DNA of 64,000 nucleotides from Ferruginibacter sp. HRS2-29 (lineage in GTDB: Bacteria; Bacteroidota; Bacteroidia; Chitinophagales; Chitinophagaceae): contig NZ_RJUB01000159.1 of the NCBI RefSeq assembly GCF_024343615.1, positions 62,001-126,000 of the forward strand, written 5' to 3'. Both the position numbers and the translations under genes were made by a program. The notes beneath the pieces were generated by a model, which searched no databases, was not told the origin of the DNA, and saw nothing but the letters and a program-made list of their open reading frames with translations. Below, one piece after another: positions 17,136-24,869 of this stretch. How positions within the stretch are numbered: the stretch's first letter is position 1; each line of letters starts with the position of its first letter.

Positions 17136-17745
17136 CTACCATCTTGAATTGAACAAGTCTTCTATTCTACTTTTTTCTTTTGCCCAATTAGGTCTCAGTG
17201 ATATTATTCGATGTTTGTCTTCTTCCGTTGGATTTTGTGGTAAATCAATTTGGTCAAGAGTCAGATTGTCTAAAGCTATTTCTGTCATTGAATAAGGAAA
17301 ATAAACTCCATGTAGATAAGTAAACCCTGTACTCGGCGCTTGATAAATGATGTGTTTATTTATAAGTCCGACAACTGTTTCATTGTCTAATGGCATTTGC
17401 AAGGTTTGCTTATTGTTTATATAGAATTCCCGTAGCAATGCTTTTTCGTGGACGTCTAAATATTTGATATCCTTTAGAATAGAGTTTCGGATTCTCTTTG
17501 TCAGCCTTTTTCTTGAAATAAGTCTGCCCAAATAATTAATAAGGGTTTACTAATAGAAAAGCAGAGCTTACCAAAAATGCAATCCCTATATATTTACCGT
17601 AGTCTTTTAGAAAGTCTGCCAAATTGAGCTTTGTCAAGAACTTTTGCGGCACAAACAGAATTAGTCCAGAACTTAACCATATTACAAAAAGTAATTTTGT
17701 TGGGATCTTCTTTATGTCAAATAATTTCTCTAAAAATTTCTCCAT
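17136..17745 (-). pseudogene. SieB-family superinfection exclusion protein, frameshifted
   Basis: Two overlapping frames make one protein. The first 69 residues from the ATG at 17745 have two membrane helices with KIPTKLLFVIWLSSGLILF and FLKDYGKYIGIAFLV. The next frame carries the soluble C-terminus with LDVHEKALLREFYINN and a Gly-rich FTYLHGVYFPY. Removing one base from the GGG run at 17543-17545 joins them through LVNLINYLGRLIS into 202 residues, close to the SieB family length. SieB proteins block development of superinfecting phage at the membrane. The shift may be real inactivation or a homopolymer sequencing error. Confidence 0.75.
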
Positions 17746-17933
17746 TATCCTTTGTTTGTGCTAGTGGTTGTCGAATAAGCTTGCCACCAACTCATAAATA
17801 TACGAACCTCGCTCAAGCTTCGCAAATACAACTATATCTTATTGAATAAATTAATCCCCCGTGAAGAACATAAGGTTACGGCACCTCAATACTACCAATT
17901 CCCTTTCAAAATTGCAAATCTAAAAACCGTAAA

Positions 17934-17962
17934 ATAAAAATGCCCCTCACTGGGGCATTCAA
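17934..17962 (-). terminator. Rho-independent terminator for the XRE gene
   Basis: Read on the minus strand, AATGCCCC and GGGGCATT flank a 4-nt loop and are followed by TTTATTTT. It lies about 25 nt beyond the stop codon at 17986. Confidence 0.8.
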
Positions 17963-17985
17963 CTATTTCTGCAATCAATAAGTTC

Positions 17986-18552
17986 TTATTTATTCGCAAG
18001 CATCCTCTCCAGCAACGCATTTTTCTCCCTCTCCACCTTCAACACTTCCTCATACAATTTCTCATTCTTCTCCACCAACTCAATCAACTTATCCAATGGA
18101 TTGAAAGTACAATTGTAGTTATGATTTCCTCCATTCACAGCAGTAGCGCCAGGATTTGATCCTTCGTAGTTATTTTGAATATTGATTATTGCGGTTTCCT
18201 CATCAAAATTCTTTATCGCTTCCACCGGTACCTTCAACTCCTTCGCCACTTCCTGCAGCAGCAGCTCTTCCACCACTTCCTTGGCTTCCAGCAGCGATAC
18301 TTTTTTCTGGTTTCACGTCCCTTCGGCAGGCTCAGGGCAGGCTTCATTGAGCGAGAGGGCAAGGGTTTCCTGCTTGATGCCGAGCATTTCGCGGAAGCGT
18401 TTGATATTGCGGCCGTGGTGGATGGTTTTTCCACGAGTAGTAATTGTAATGGTTATGGATACAAGTGTACTTGAAAGAGCGGGATATTTAAAGGGAGAAA
18501 ATTCCCTAAAATCAAGGAGGTTTTTCCCTGACTTTAAATTGGATATACTCAT
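17986..18552 (-). pseudogene. XRE-type HTH regulator broken by repeat and TGA
   Basis: One continuous frame runs from the ATG at 18552 to the stop at 17986, interrupted by a single in-frame TGA at 18313-18315. Upstream is the HTH part HHGRNIKRFREMLGIKQETL; downstream are KKVSLLEAKEVV, VAKELKVPVEAIKNFDEE and a C-terminal coiled coil (KNEKLYEEVLKVEREKNALL). Between them sits an eight-codon copy of a dispersed repeat, ACPEPAEG, followed by the TGA where the family normally has Trp. This gene family is frequent in Chitinophagaceae. The original start is uncertain because no ATG stands directly before the HTH. A start at 18276 might yield a C-terminal fragment. Confidence 0.75.
18318..18343 (-). 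repeat. AGCCTGCCGAAGG repeat copy inside the XRE gene
   Basis: Minus-strand reading gives GCCTGCCCTGAGCCTGCCGA followed by AGGG, a variant of the AGCCTGAGCTTGTCGAAGG family found between genes elsewhere in the window. Confidence 0.78.
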
Positions 18553-18605
18553 AGAAAGACTGCAGGCCTGCAGGCCAGGTGGTAGACAAAAAAAGTGAGG
18601 GCAAT

Positions 18606-18633
18606 AAAAAAGGCCTGATTTATATCAGGCCTT
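18606..18633 (-). terminator. Terminator of the two-gene small-protein operon
   Basis: On the minus strand AAGGCCTGAT and ATCAGGCCTT form a 10-bp stem around ATAA and run into TTTT. It lies 19 nt after the stop at 18652. Confidence 0.82.
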
Positions 18634-18651
18634 ACAAATTATTTTGTGAAA

Positions 18652-18840
18652 TTATTTTTTTGCTGCGAGCCTGAATGAATTATTCAAATCATTCATAAAT
18701 CTTTCAGCTTCTTTCGAATTTCTGATAACCTTTGACAAACTACTGGGAGCAGCTTTTGGTTCAGCCGGTTGCATAGTTTTGTCTGCAACACTCGCCAGGT
18801 ATTTTATTTCATTTATCCGTTCTTGCATTTTATTTGGCAT
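18652..18840 (-). CDS. Small hypothetical protein (62 aa)
   Basis: I do not recognise a family. The product is highly charged, with an N-terminal helix (QERINEIKYLASV), a Pro/Ala linker, and a C-terminal SKVIRNSKEAERFMNDLNN. The C-terminal pattern I(R/I)N(S/T)KE..(E/D)RFM..L recurs in the divergent 59-residue protein encoded at 19171-19350, so the two may be paralogs. It follows the 85-residue gene by 9 nt and shares its terminator, which argues that it is a real co-transcribed gene. Confidence 0.6.
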   Translation of the reverse strand: MPNKMQERINEIKYLASVADKTMQPAEPKAAPSSLSKVIRNSKEAERFMNDLNNSFRLAAKK

Positions 18841-18849
18841 ATTGTAAAG

Positions 18850-19107
18850 TTATTTTTCTTTAATATAAGGGTTACGCTTTCCGGCTCCTTTGCTGTTCAA
18901 CATAATGTAGTCTGAATATTGCTCAAAGGAGAGTTCATACGCCTCCAACGCTTCCTGCAGTGTAAGTACTTTTTTAATAACCATGTTTACTGCAGTTTCA
19001 CATCTGCTCACAAGATCAGCTTCCCGGTCGAAGACTGCTTCTTCCAGCGTAACAAAATCGCCTTTGGCAATGGATTTCTTTAATTTAGTTGCAAACATAC
19101 TACTCAA
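18850..19107 (-). CDS. Small hypothetical protein (85 aa), possible HTH
   Basis: No firm family. Residues 48-68 (LTLQEALEAYELSFEQYSDY) look like the TLEEA..Y.LS.EEF helix-turn-helix of DUF1153/SciP-like proteins, a weak resemblance. It is the first gene of a two-gene operon with the 62-residue protein. The 63-bp gap to the divergent 59-residue gene carries ATTACG/CGTAAT words that could be a shared operator. Confidence 0.55.
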   Translation of the reverse strand: MSSMFATKLKKSIAKGDFVTLEEAVFDREADLVSRCETAVNMVIKKVLTLQEALEAYELSFEQYSDYIMLNSKGAGKRNPYIKEK

Positions 19108-19170
19108 ATTTACGTAATTAAATTACGCATTTATAATTTGATTTGCGTTAATATTTTCTAACTTAGTATC
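19108..19170. promoter_or_regulatory. Divergent promoter with ATTACG/CGTAAT words
   Basis: The AT-rich gap between two divergent small genes contains TTACGTAATTAAATTACGCA and a nearby TTGCGTTAAT. The spaced inverted words suggest binding of a dimeric regulator. This is inference from symmetry. Confidence 0.45.
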
Positions 19171-19350
19171 ATGACAAAAGAATTAAAACGGCAGCTTGAT
19201 TTCCTTACGCGAAAAGCAACAATTATTCCGTCTCCATCCGAAAAGAAAGGTGCATCAAGGCGTGCCGTTCGTTCTTCTTTGCACCAAATCATCAATACCA
19301 AAGAGAAGGCAGATAGGTTTATGAAATTATTGGCAAGTATTCATCAATAA
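19171..19350 (+). CDS. Small hypothetical protein (59 aa)
   Basis: An ATG at 19171 opens 59 codons ending TAA at 19348-19350. The product starts MTKELKRQLDFLTRKATII and ends with LHQIINTKEKADRFMKLLAS, resembling the C-terminus of the 62-residue protein encoded at 18652-18840 on the opposite strand. No family is recognised. The similarity to a neighbour is the main evidence that it is translated. Confidence 0.55.
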   Translation: MTKELKRQLDFLTRKATIIPSPSEKKGASRRAVRSSLHQIINTKEKADRFMKLLASIHQ

Positions 19351-19389
19351 AATTATCCGGCAAGTTTTTTCTTCTATCTTTTTCACCAT

Positions 19390-20709
19390 TCACAACCCCT
19401 CCTGCAACTCCTCCAACACCTTCTTCACCTTATCAATCAACCTCCGCCTTACCCCCTGATCGTACATATTCTTCTTGGCCTGCAGGCTTTTTGGGTCCAG
19501 CTCTTTCCCCGATTGCGATTTTGCCCACTCTTTCAGTTTCACTGCCCCGGCCCAGAAGCTGTCTTTCACCAGCCCGGTATTTACCGCAGCATCCAGCAGC
19601 ATCGACCATTCGTGTACGGTTAGGGTAGTGTTCATACTGGTGGGCAGCCCATCCATGCCGGTTTGCGACAACGGAGGAGCTGCAACAGCTGCAGTTTGCA
19701 GAGGCGGCTGCACCGGGGTATATAAATGCTTTTTTTCGGCAAGCGGTATTTCCAGTTCTATCCAGCGGATGATCCTGTTCATCGACTGTTGCCATTCTTC
19801 GGATTGATATTTTGTATCATCGGCCAGTAGCTGCTTGAGTGTGGTCAGCCGGCGATGGTAATAAATTATCTGGGCGGCGGTAGTATCCAGCCTTTCAGCT
19901 TCGAGCGCCAGGCTTTCGATATAATATAGATCCAGCCATTCGGAATAAATATCTTTTCCAATCTCAGGCAAAATAGAAGTGATACCTTCTTTTGTTCTGT
20001 GCAGCAACTCATACGCCGGAACCGCTTTGCTGATGAAGAGTTCCATCATCTTAAGTTTTTCATAAGACAACTCATCCCCGGGGTTTATGAAAATATAAAA
20101 ATTGCTAAGCAATTTAAGCTTCAACATCAGCGCCATCGGTTCTTCATTCATAATACTTACAAAGGCATCATAATCCGGCCTCAGTTTTATCTTCAGTTCT
20201 TCCCTGTGAAAGTGGGGTATATTATACTGCATGTTTTTGAACCGGGCAAAATCTGTCAGCAACCTGTCAAGAAAAGCACTCAGCTTTTCTGTAATGCCTT
20301 TATAAAAATCAATTAGCGGCGTCGGCAGGTTTTCGTATTCTGCTGAATGCGTTATGGCATATAGTTCATTAAGCGCAGCAATAGTATCCCGCTGTAGCCG
20401 CGGAATAAATTCTAAGAGCATTGCTTTATCAGCATACACAACAGGCCCCTTGTAACACTCATCGATCGGCGGCGATGTGATCTGCTTTTTCAACTCATCC
20501 AATTGATTGTCGAGAAGGGTTTGTATCTCCTGTGCGTTAGTAGTTACATATTTTTCGGGGTCATCGGTTTTGGATATTTCCGAAGGGGAAAGTGATGTAC
20601 GGAGCATTTGTACAATGCTGTCTAATTGATAGTCCATGAGGTAATTATTTGCGGATTTAAGGGTTTGGGCTACTGAAAACAGACGGGCCGCAACTGTTTT
20701 GGTGATCAA
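19390..20709 (-). CDS. Large helical hypothetical protein (439 aa)
   Basis: I cannot assign a family. The product is almost entirely helical with no signal peptide or membrane segment. A variable Pro/Ala/Gln linker (about 335-355) separates a long N-terminal helical body from a C-terminal unit of about 75 residues with VHEWSMLLDAAVNTG, FWAGAVKLKEWA and LIDKVKKVLEEL. That last unit loosely recalls the end of RteC-type regulators from Bacteroidota conjugative elements, but I would not rely on it. The gene is divergent from an HTH regulator with a repeated TGGCACAATTGA motif between. Confidence 0.6.
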   Translation of the reverse strand: MITKTVAARLFSVAQTLKSANNYLMDYQLDSIVQMLRTSLSPSEISKTDDPEKYVTTNAQEIQTLLDNQLDELKKQITSPPIDECYKGPVVYADKAMLLEFIPRLQRDTIAALNELYAITHSAEYENLPTPLIDFYKGITEKLSAFLDRLLTDFARFKNMQYNIPHFHREELKIKLRPDYDAFVSIMNEEPMALMLKLKLLSNFYIFINPGDELSYEKLKMMELFISKAVPAYELLHRTKEGITSILPEIGKDIYSEWLDLYYIESLALEAERLDTTAAQIIYYHRRLTTLKQLLADDTKYQSEEWQQSMNRIIRWIELEIPLAEKKHLYTPVQPPLQTAAVAAPPLSQTGMDGLPTSMNTTLTVHEWSMLLDAAVNTGLVKDSFWAGAVKLKEWAKSQSGKELDPKSLQAKKNMYDQGVRRRLIDKVKKVLEELQEGL

Positions 20710-20910
20710 TTTATTCCAAAATCATGAAAATACTGCCACCTCAAAACTTTTTTTCAAAATTTATTTCCGCACTGGTATTGAGTTTAAGGCTTGTTGTAAC
20801 AACAATTACAACAAAAAAGGGCCAAAATCCACCGTTCCTTTGTGCGTAGAAAAGGCGGCGGGAAAAGGATTTTGAAAAACGGGAATATTAAAAAAACAAA
20901 AAATAAAATC

Positions 20911-21006
20911 GATTGTGCCATCATCGGAAAAAAACAGGCAATGGCACAATTGATTTGAAAATCAAACGTGCCAGAGGCGAAAAAAAATGGAGGTTGGCAC
21001 AATTGA
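20911..21006. promoter_or_regulatory. TGGCACAATTGA motif array upstream of the HTH gene
   Basis: The motif occurs at 20942-20953 and 20995-21006 in forward orientation. An inverted half GATTGTGCCA lies at 20911-20920, and a further GTGCC at 20969. AAAATAAAATC also occurs twice next to these sites. The second copy overlaps the first possible start codon. This looks like an operator for autoregulation of the divergent pair. Confidence 0.55.
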
Positions 21007-21022
21007 AAATAAAATCAGGATT

Positions 21023-21604
21023 ATGAATCAAAATAACATGGCAGATCATCTCAACATTCTTTTATTGAAAAATTTCAGAATAAAGTACGGTTTTACGCAG
21101 ATGGAACTTGCCCGGTATTTTAAAACTACCCGAAGCCAGATCAATATGGCCGAACGGCTGGAGCGGCCATTAAGTGAGGAGGCCGAAACATTGTTCCTTC
21201 AGCTGAAGGATCTGCTGGAGCAGGCAGAAGAAAATACGGAAAGCAATAAGACAAATTATATAACAGGGACAAAAATACCTGAAAGCCGTTGGCTCGAATT
21301 CGGCGAAGACTGCCGGGGCAGATTGATCACCATGCTCCATCAAAAGCGGAAACTGGAACTGCAACTGCCCGAACTGAAAGAAGAAGCATTGATAGCACAA
21401 GGGGCATTGGAAAAATGGCAGAGAATAAAGCCGGTGATAGAGCATGCGGGCATGCAAATTTCCGCGGGTGAAATGACAGAACGGGTTCACCAAAAATTGA
21501 TAAGCTGCGATGAATTGGTACAACTCACCAATCAATTGCAGATAAAAATACTCAGCGCAGGGGTAGAAGTGCTTCGCCAGTTTCTGGAAGAGCACAGTTT
21601 TTAA
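21023..21604 (+). CDS. Helix-turn-helix DNA-binding protein
   Basis: From the ATG at 21023 the product has 193 residues. Residues about 9-50 form an XRE-like HTH: LLLKNFRIKYGFTQMELARYFKTTRSQINMAE. The rest is a long charged helical region with leucine spacing (about 100-190), likely for dimerisation. A start at 20987 would run through the second TGGCACAATTGA motif, so the later start is preferred. It is probably a regulator of itself and of the divergent 439-residue protein. Confidence 0.7.
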   Translation: MNQNNMADHLNILLLKNFRIKYGFTQMELARYFKTTRSQINMAERLERPLSEEAETLFLQLKDLLEQAEENTESNKTNYITGTKIPESRWLEFGEDCRGRLITMLHQKRKLELQLPELKEEALIAQGALEKWQRIKPVIEHAGMQISAGEMTERVHQKLISCDELVQLTNQLQIKILSAGVEVLRQFLEEHSF

Positions 21605-21747
21605 GATCCACGTATCACGAAGGAGTTCTTAACCAGGTTGCGGCACACAACCCAGGTCAGCATCCGCCCGGTGCCACGGGCAGTATCAAAGAACTTCATC
21701 ACTATGAAAACAGGTTTTTATTATTTAACAATTTAAAATTTGCAGAC

Positions 21748-22158
21748 ATGATTAATTCAATTTCAACGCTGTTAACAATCGCAGACTGCGATACAGCCAT
21801 TGCAAGAGCAGAAGACAAACGCCTTCAGATAGAGTTTGAACGCTTCGAGCTTAACCAGGATAATAAAAAGGCTTCGATCGACGGCCCTAGTTATGAGAAC
21901 ACCCTGCAGGATACGCAGGATAAAGTGGATGGGCTTACCTTGACTATTGGTAACATGCCCGATGGGCGGGCTAAGACCAGCCTTCAGAACGAACTGAAGA
22001 AGTACGAACTGAAACTTACCAACCTGCTCAACAAACAGGGCAACTATGGCCAGCAAAGCATGCTCGATCAACAGCGCGACCACATGAGCCTGGGTACAGC
22101 GCTTACCGGAATTGATGAGTTTGTGGCACTGGTACAGGCAAGAAAGGCGGAGCTGTGA
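21748..22158 (+). CDS. Coiled-coil hypothetical protein (136 aa)
   Basis: No family is recognised. The product is rich in Gln, Asp, Lys and Leu. A helical N-terminus (ISTLLTIADCDTAIARAEDK) is followed by a second helix pair around TSLQNELKKYELKLTNLLNKQ and a C-terminal LTGIDEFVALVQARKAEL. It looks like a small helical bundle without membrane segments. It follows the HTH gene after 143 bp and is probably part of the same accessory block. Confidence 0.6.
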   Translation: MINSISTLLTIADCDTAIARAEDKRLQIEFERFELNQDNKKASIDGPSYENTLQDTQDKVDGLTLTIGNMPDGRAKTSLQNELKKYELKLTNLLNKQGNYGQQSMLDQQRDHMSLGTALTGIDEFVALVQARKAEL

Positions 22159-22164
22159 GGGAGG

Positions 22165-22203
22165 AGTGATGAGTTATGAGTGATGAGTGATGAGTGAGGA
22201 GTT
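22165..22203 (+). repeat. GATGAGT heptad tandem repeat
   Basis: About five GATGAGT or GTGATGA words in tandem after the stop codon of the coiled-coil gene. Confidence 0.75.
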
Positions 22204-22214
22204 GGCTCAAAACT

Positions 22215-22262
22215 GAAATGCAGTTTGTAAAGACGGTAACATCTTTTACGAACTGCATTTCT
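22215..22262. repeat. AAATGCAGTTTGTAAA hairpin
   Basis: GAAATGCAGTTTGTAAA pairs with TTTACGAACTGCATTTC around a loop of about 14 nt. The core AAATGCAGTTT matches the central hairpin of the three cloverleaf repeats at 48.2, 50.6 and 54.4 kb. It may serve as a bidirectional terminator between convergent genes. Confidence 0.82.
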
Positions 22263-22289
22263 ACTTTCTTATTTTATATTTCTTATTCC

Positions 22290-23231
22290 TTATTTCCTAA
22301 AGCTTTCACTCACCACCAGGTCTTTACTGCCCGGGGTGTGTTTGTAAAATCCTTCCCCCGATTTAACCCCTAATTTCCCGGCCATCACCATATTCACCAG
22401 CAACGGACAAGGAGCATATTTCGGATTGCCGAATCCATCGTGTAATACTTTTAAAATGCTATGGCAAACATCCAGCCCAATGAAATCTGCCAATTGCAGA
22501 GGTCCCATCGGGTGCGCCATGCCGAGTTTCATGACGGTATCTATTTCTTCCACACCGGCCACACCTTCGTAGAGGCTGTAGATGGCTTCGTTGATCATCG
22601 GCATCAGGATGCGGTTGGCGATGAAACCCGGATAATCATTTACCGCACAGGGAACTTTACCCAATTGTTTGCTCAACTCAACGATGGTATCCGTCACTTC
22701 TTTTTTGGTAGCATACCCATTAATGATCTCCACCAGCTTCATCACCGGCACGGGGTTCATGAAGTGCATGCCGATCACCAGTTCGGGGCGTTTGGTAGCC
22801 GCCGCTATTTTGGTGATGGAAATGGAAGAGGTATTGGTAGCGAGGATGCATCCTTCGGGCGCCACTTCATCCAGCTGTTTGAATATCTTCAGTTTAAGAT
22901 CGGTATTTTCTGTAGCAGCTTCCACCACCAGCCGGGCATTTTTAACTCCTTCGGCAATATCAGAAGCTGTGCTGATATTATTGAGCGTAGCAGTTTTTTG
23001 CTCTTCAGTCAATGTTCCTTTTGCTACCTGCCTGTCTAGATTTTTGCCGATGGTTGACAGCGCTTTTTGCAGTTGATCAGCATTCAGATCAATGAGGGTT
23101 ACTGAAAATCCACTTTGTGCAAATACATGCGCAATGCCGTTTCCCATGGTGCCTGCGCCTATGACGGCGATAGCCCCCCCGCCCCCCAAGGGGGGAGTTG
23201 GAACGTCATTATTATTTGAAGTCAAATCCAT
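22290..23231 (-). CDS. 3-hydroxybutyryl-CoA dehydrogenase
   Basis: The product has 313 residues. The NAD-binding GAGTMG lies at 25-30, followed by LIDLNADQL. The catalytic region has ATNTSSISI and IGMHFMNPVPVM, and the C-terminal domain NRILMPMINEA and LGMAHPMGPLQLADFIGLD. It oxidises 3-hydroxybutyryl-CoA to acetoacetyl-CoA. With the glutaryl-CoA dehydrogenase upstream it can take the crotonyl-CoA product of lysine or tryptophan breakdown onward after hydration. The first 19 residues are odd: TPPLGGGG is encoded by a GGGGGG-type repeat. Most relatives start directly at IAVIGAG. Confidence 0.92.
   Translation of the reverse strand: MDLTSNNNDVPTPPLGGGGAIAVIGAGTMGNGIAHVFAQSGFSVTLIDLNADQLQKALSTIGKNLDRQVAKGTLTEEQKTATLNNISTASDIAEGVKNARLVVEAATENTDLKLKIFKQLDEVAPEGCILATNTSSISITKIAAATKRPELVIGMHFMNPVPVMKLVEIINGYATKKEVTDTIVELSKQLGKVPCAVNDYPGFIANRILMPMINEAIYSLYEGVAGVEEIDTVMKLGMAHPMGPLQLADFIGLDVCHSILKVLHDGFGNPKYAPCPLLVNMVMAGKLGVKSGEGFYKHTPGSKDLVVSESFRK
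23177..23199. repeat. CCCCCC/GGGGGG palindrome inside the dehydrogenase N-terminus
   Basis: CCCCCCGCCCCCCAAGGGGG is followed by GAG; it is translated as TPPLGGGG on the minus strand. Related GGAGGGG/CCCCTCC repeats stand in the gap just upstream. Confidence 0.8.
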
Positions 23232-23270
23232 TTTTGAAGTTTTTAATTAAATCATAATCTAATAACATAA

Positions 23271-23401
23271 TCTTCTCCATCCATAGCCCCTCCTTTGGAG
23301 GGGTTGGGGAGGCCTCTTCTCCATCCATAGCCCCTCCTTTGGAGGGGTTGGGGAGGCCTCTTCTCCATCCATAGCCCCTCCCTGGAGGGGTTGGTGAGGC
23401 C
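23271..23401. repeat. 44-bp tandem repeat, three copies
   Basis: The unit starts TCTTCTCCATCCATAGCCCC and contains the palindrome CCCCTCCTTTGGAGGGG. Copies begin at 23271, 23315 and 23359; the third has small changes. A related palindrome CCCCCTTTAGGGGG stands at 23421-23434. Confidence 0.92.
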
Positions 23402-23445
23402 ATCTCCTCCATCATCAGTTCCCCCTTTAGGGGGCGGAGGGGGTT

Positions 23446-24630
23446 TTATTTAAACGCATTCAACCCCGTCACATCCATCCCCGTTATCAACAGATGTATA
23501 TCATGCGTCCCTTCATAAGTGATCACACTTTCCAAATTCATCATGTGGCGCATCACCGGGTATTCGCCGGTAATGCCCATTCCGCCGAGCATCTGTCGTG
23601 CATCGCGACAAATATTCGTAGCTACTTCGCAGGCATTTCTTTTGGCCATGCTCACTTGCTGAGGCGTTACTTTTCCTTCGTTCATCAATACACCCAGGCG
23701 CCAGTTGAGGAGCTGTGCTTTGGTAATTTCGGTGACCATTTCAGCCAGCTTTTTTTGCTGTAGCTGGAAACCGCCGATCGGCCTGCCAAACTGGATCCTT
23801 TCTTTGCTGTATTCCAAAGCGATATGGTAACAATCCATCGCAGCGCCTATTGCGCCCCAGGCTATACCATAACGGGCTTTGGTAAGGCAACCCAACGGCC
23901 CTTTCAATCCTTTTACATTCGGTAAGATATTTTCTTTCGGAACTTTCACATTGTCGAATACCAGTTCGCCGGTAGCGCTCGCCCTCAGGCTCCATTTGCC
24001 GTGCGTAGTGGGGGTGGTAAAACCTTCCATACCACGTTCTACGATCACACCCTGGATCTCATCATTTTCATTTCTTGCCCATACAACAGCTACCTGTGCA
24101 AACGGCGCATTGCTGATCCACATTTTGGCGCCATTCAATATTACATGATCACCGGCATCTTTAATATTGGTAAGCATGCTGCTCGGGTCGCTGCCATGGT
24201 TGGGTTCGGTAAGTCCAAAACAACCCAGCCATTCGCCGCTGGCCAGTTTTGGAAGATATTTATTACGCTGCTCTTCATTGCCATATTGGTAGATCGGGAA
24301 CATCACGAGCGAACCTTGTACACTGGCTGTACTACGTACGCCGCTATCGCCACGTTCCAGCTCCTGCATCATCAATCCGTAAGCGATGTAATCCAGTCCG
24401 CCACCGCCATATTGTTCCGGAACAGTAGGGCCGAAACAGCCGAGATCACCCAGTTGTTTTACGATCTGCTGCGGAAATTCTGCCTTCTGTGCATATTCTT
24501 CAATGATGGGCGAAATTTCTTTCTTTACATAATTGCGCACACTCTCCCTGATGAGCTTGTGCTCTTCGGTGAGTAACTCATCTACGTTGAAATAATCCGG
24601 GCTCTGGAAATTGTCGGTTTTAGCGGCCAT
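23446..24630 (-). CDS. Glutaryl-CoA dehydrogenase (acyl-CoA dehydrogenase family)
   Basis: The product has 394 residues, typical for the family. It shows the FAD-binding FGLTEPNHGSDPSS and WISNAPFAQVAVVWA, and the glutaryl-specific GPLGCLTKARYGIAWGAIGAA. The catalytic base is E373 in TYEGTHDIH. Glutaryl-CoA dehydrogenases oxidise and decarboxylate glutaryl-CoA to crotonyl-CoA. It is followed by a 3-hydroxybutyryl-CoA dehydrogenase across a 214-bp repeat-filled gap, consistent with one catabolic unit for lysine or tryptophan carbon. Confidence 0.92.
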   Translation of the reverse strand: MAAKTDNFQSPDYFNVDELLTEEHKLIRESVRNYVKKEISPIIEEYAQKAEFPQQIVKQLGDLGCFGPTVPEQYGGGGLDYIAYGLMMQELERGDSGVRSTASVQGSLVMFPIYQYGNEEQRNKYLPKLASGEWLGCFGLTEPNHGSDPSSMLTNIKDAGDHVILNGAKMWISNAPFAQVAVVWARNENDEIQGVIVERGMEGFTTPTTHGKWSLRASATGELVFDNVKVPKENILPNVKGLKGPLGCLTKARYGIAWGAIGAAMDCYHIALEYSKERIQFGRPIGGFQLQQKKLAEMVTEITKAQLLNWRLGVLMNEGKVTPQQVSMAKRNACEVATNICRDARQMLGGMGITGEYPVMRHMMNLESVITYEGTHDIHLLITGMDVTGLNAFK

Positions 24631-24641
24631 AAGAACAAATT

Positions 24642-24668
24642 GATAATTAATAATTAATAATTAATAAT
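24642..24668 (+). repeat. AATTAAT heptad tandem repeat
   Basis: Three to four AATTAAT words (GATAATTAATAATTAATAAT) just upstream of the glutaryl-CoA dehydrogenase start. Confidence 0.75.
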
Positions 24669-24708
24669 GAACGGCGATCCCGGTCATTAGCAGTGCAGGT
24701 TTTCTGCA

Positions 24709-24788
24709 ACCGCAGAGAACATGAGTTAATAGAGTTTACGCTGAGCGTACTCTCTGCGTAAACTCTGCTCCCTCTCGTTATCAGCGGT
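24709..24788. repeat. CGCAGAGAAC long hairpin, copy 1
   Basis: The outer arms ACCGCAGAGAAC and GTTATCAGCGGT enclose GAGTTTACGC and GCGTAAACTC. The same nested layout is found at 32601-32697 and 49615-49713. Confidence 0.82.
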
Positions 24789-24869
24789 AGAAGGTATATC
24801 TTTATCCGGCAAAGCGGGGCAAATATACTCCCTATTTTCCGGCTGGCTAAATTTTCAACAGTCATTTGT

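Noticed and set aside
23271..23401. Possible CRISPR array from the 44-bp repeats
   Set aside because: The units abut directly and contain their own palindromes; there are no unique spacers.
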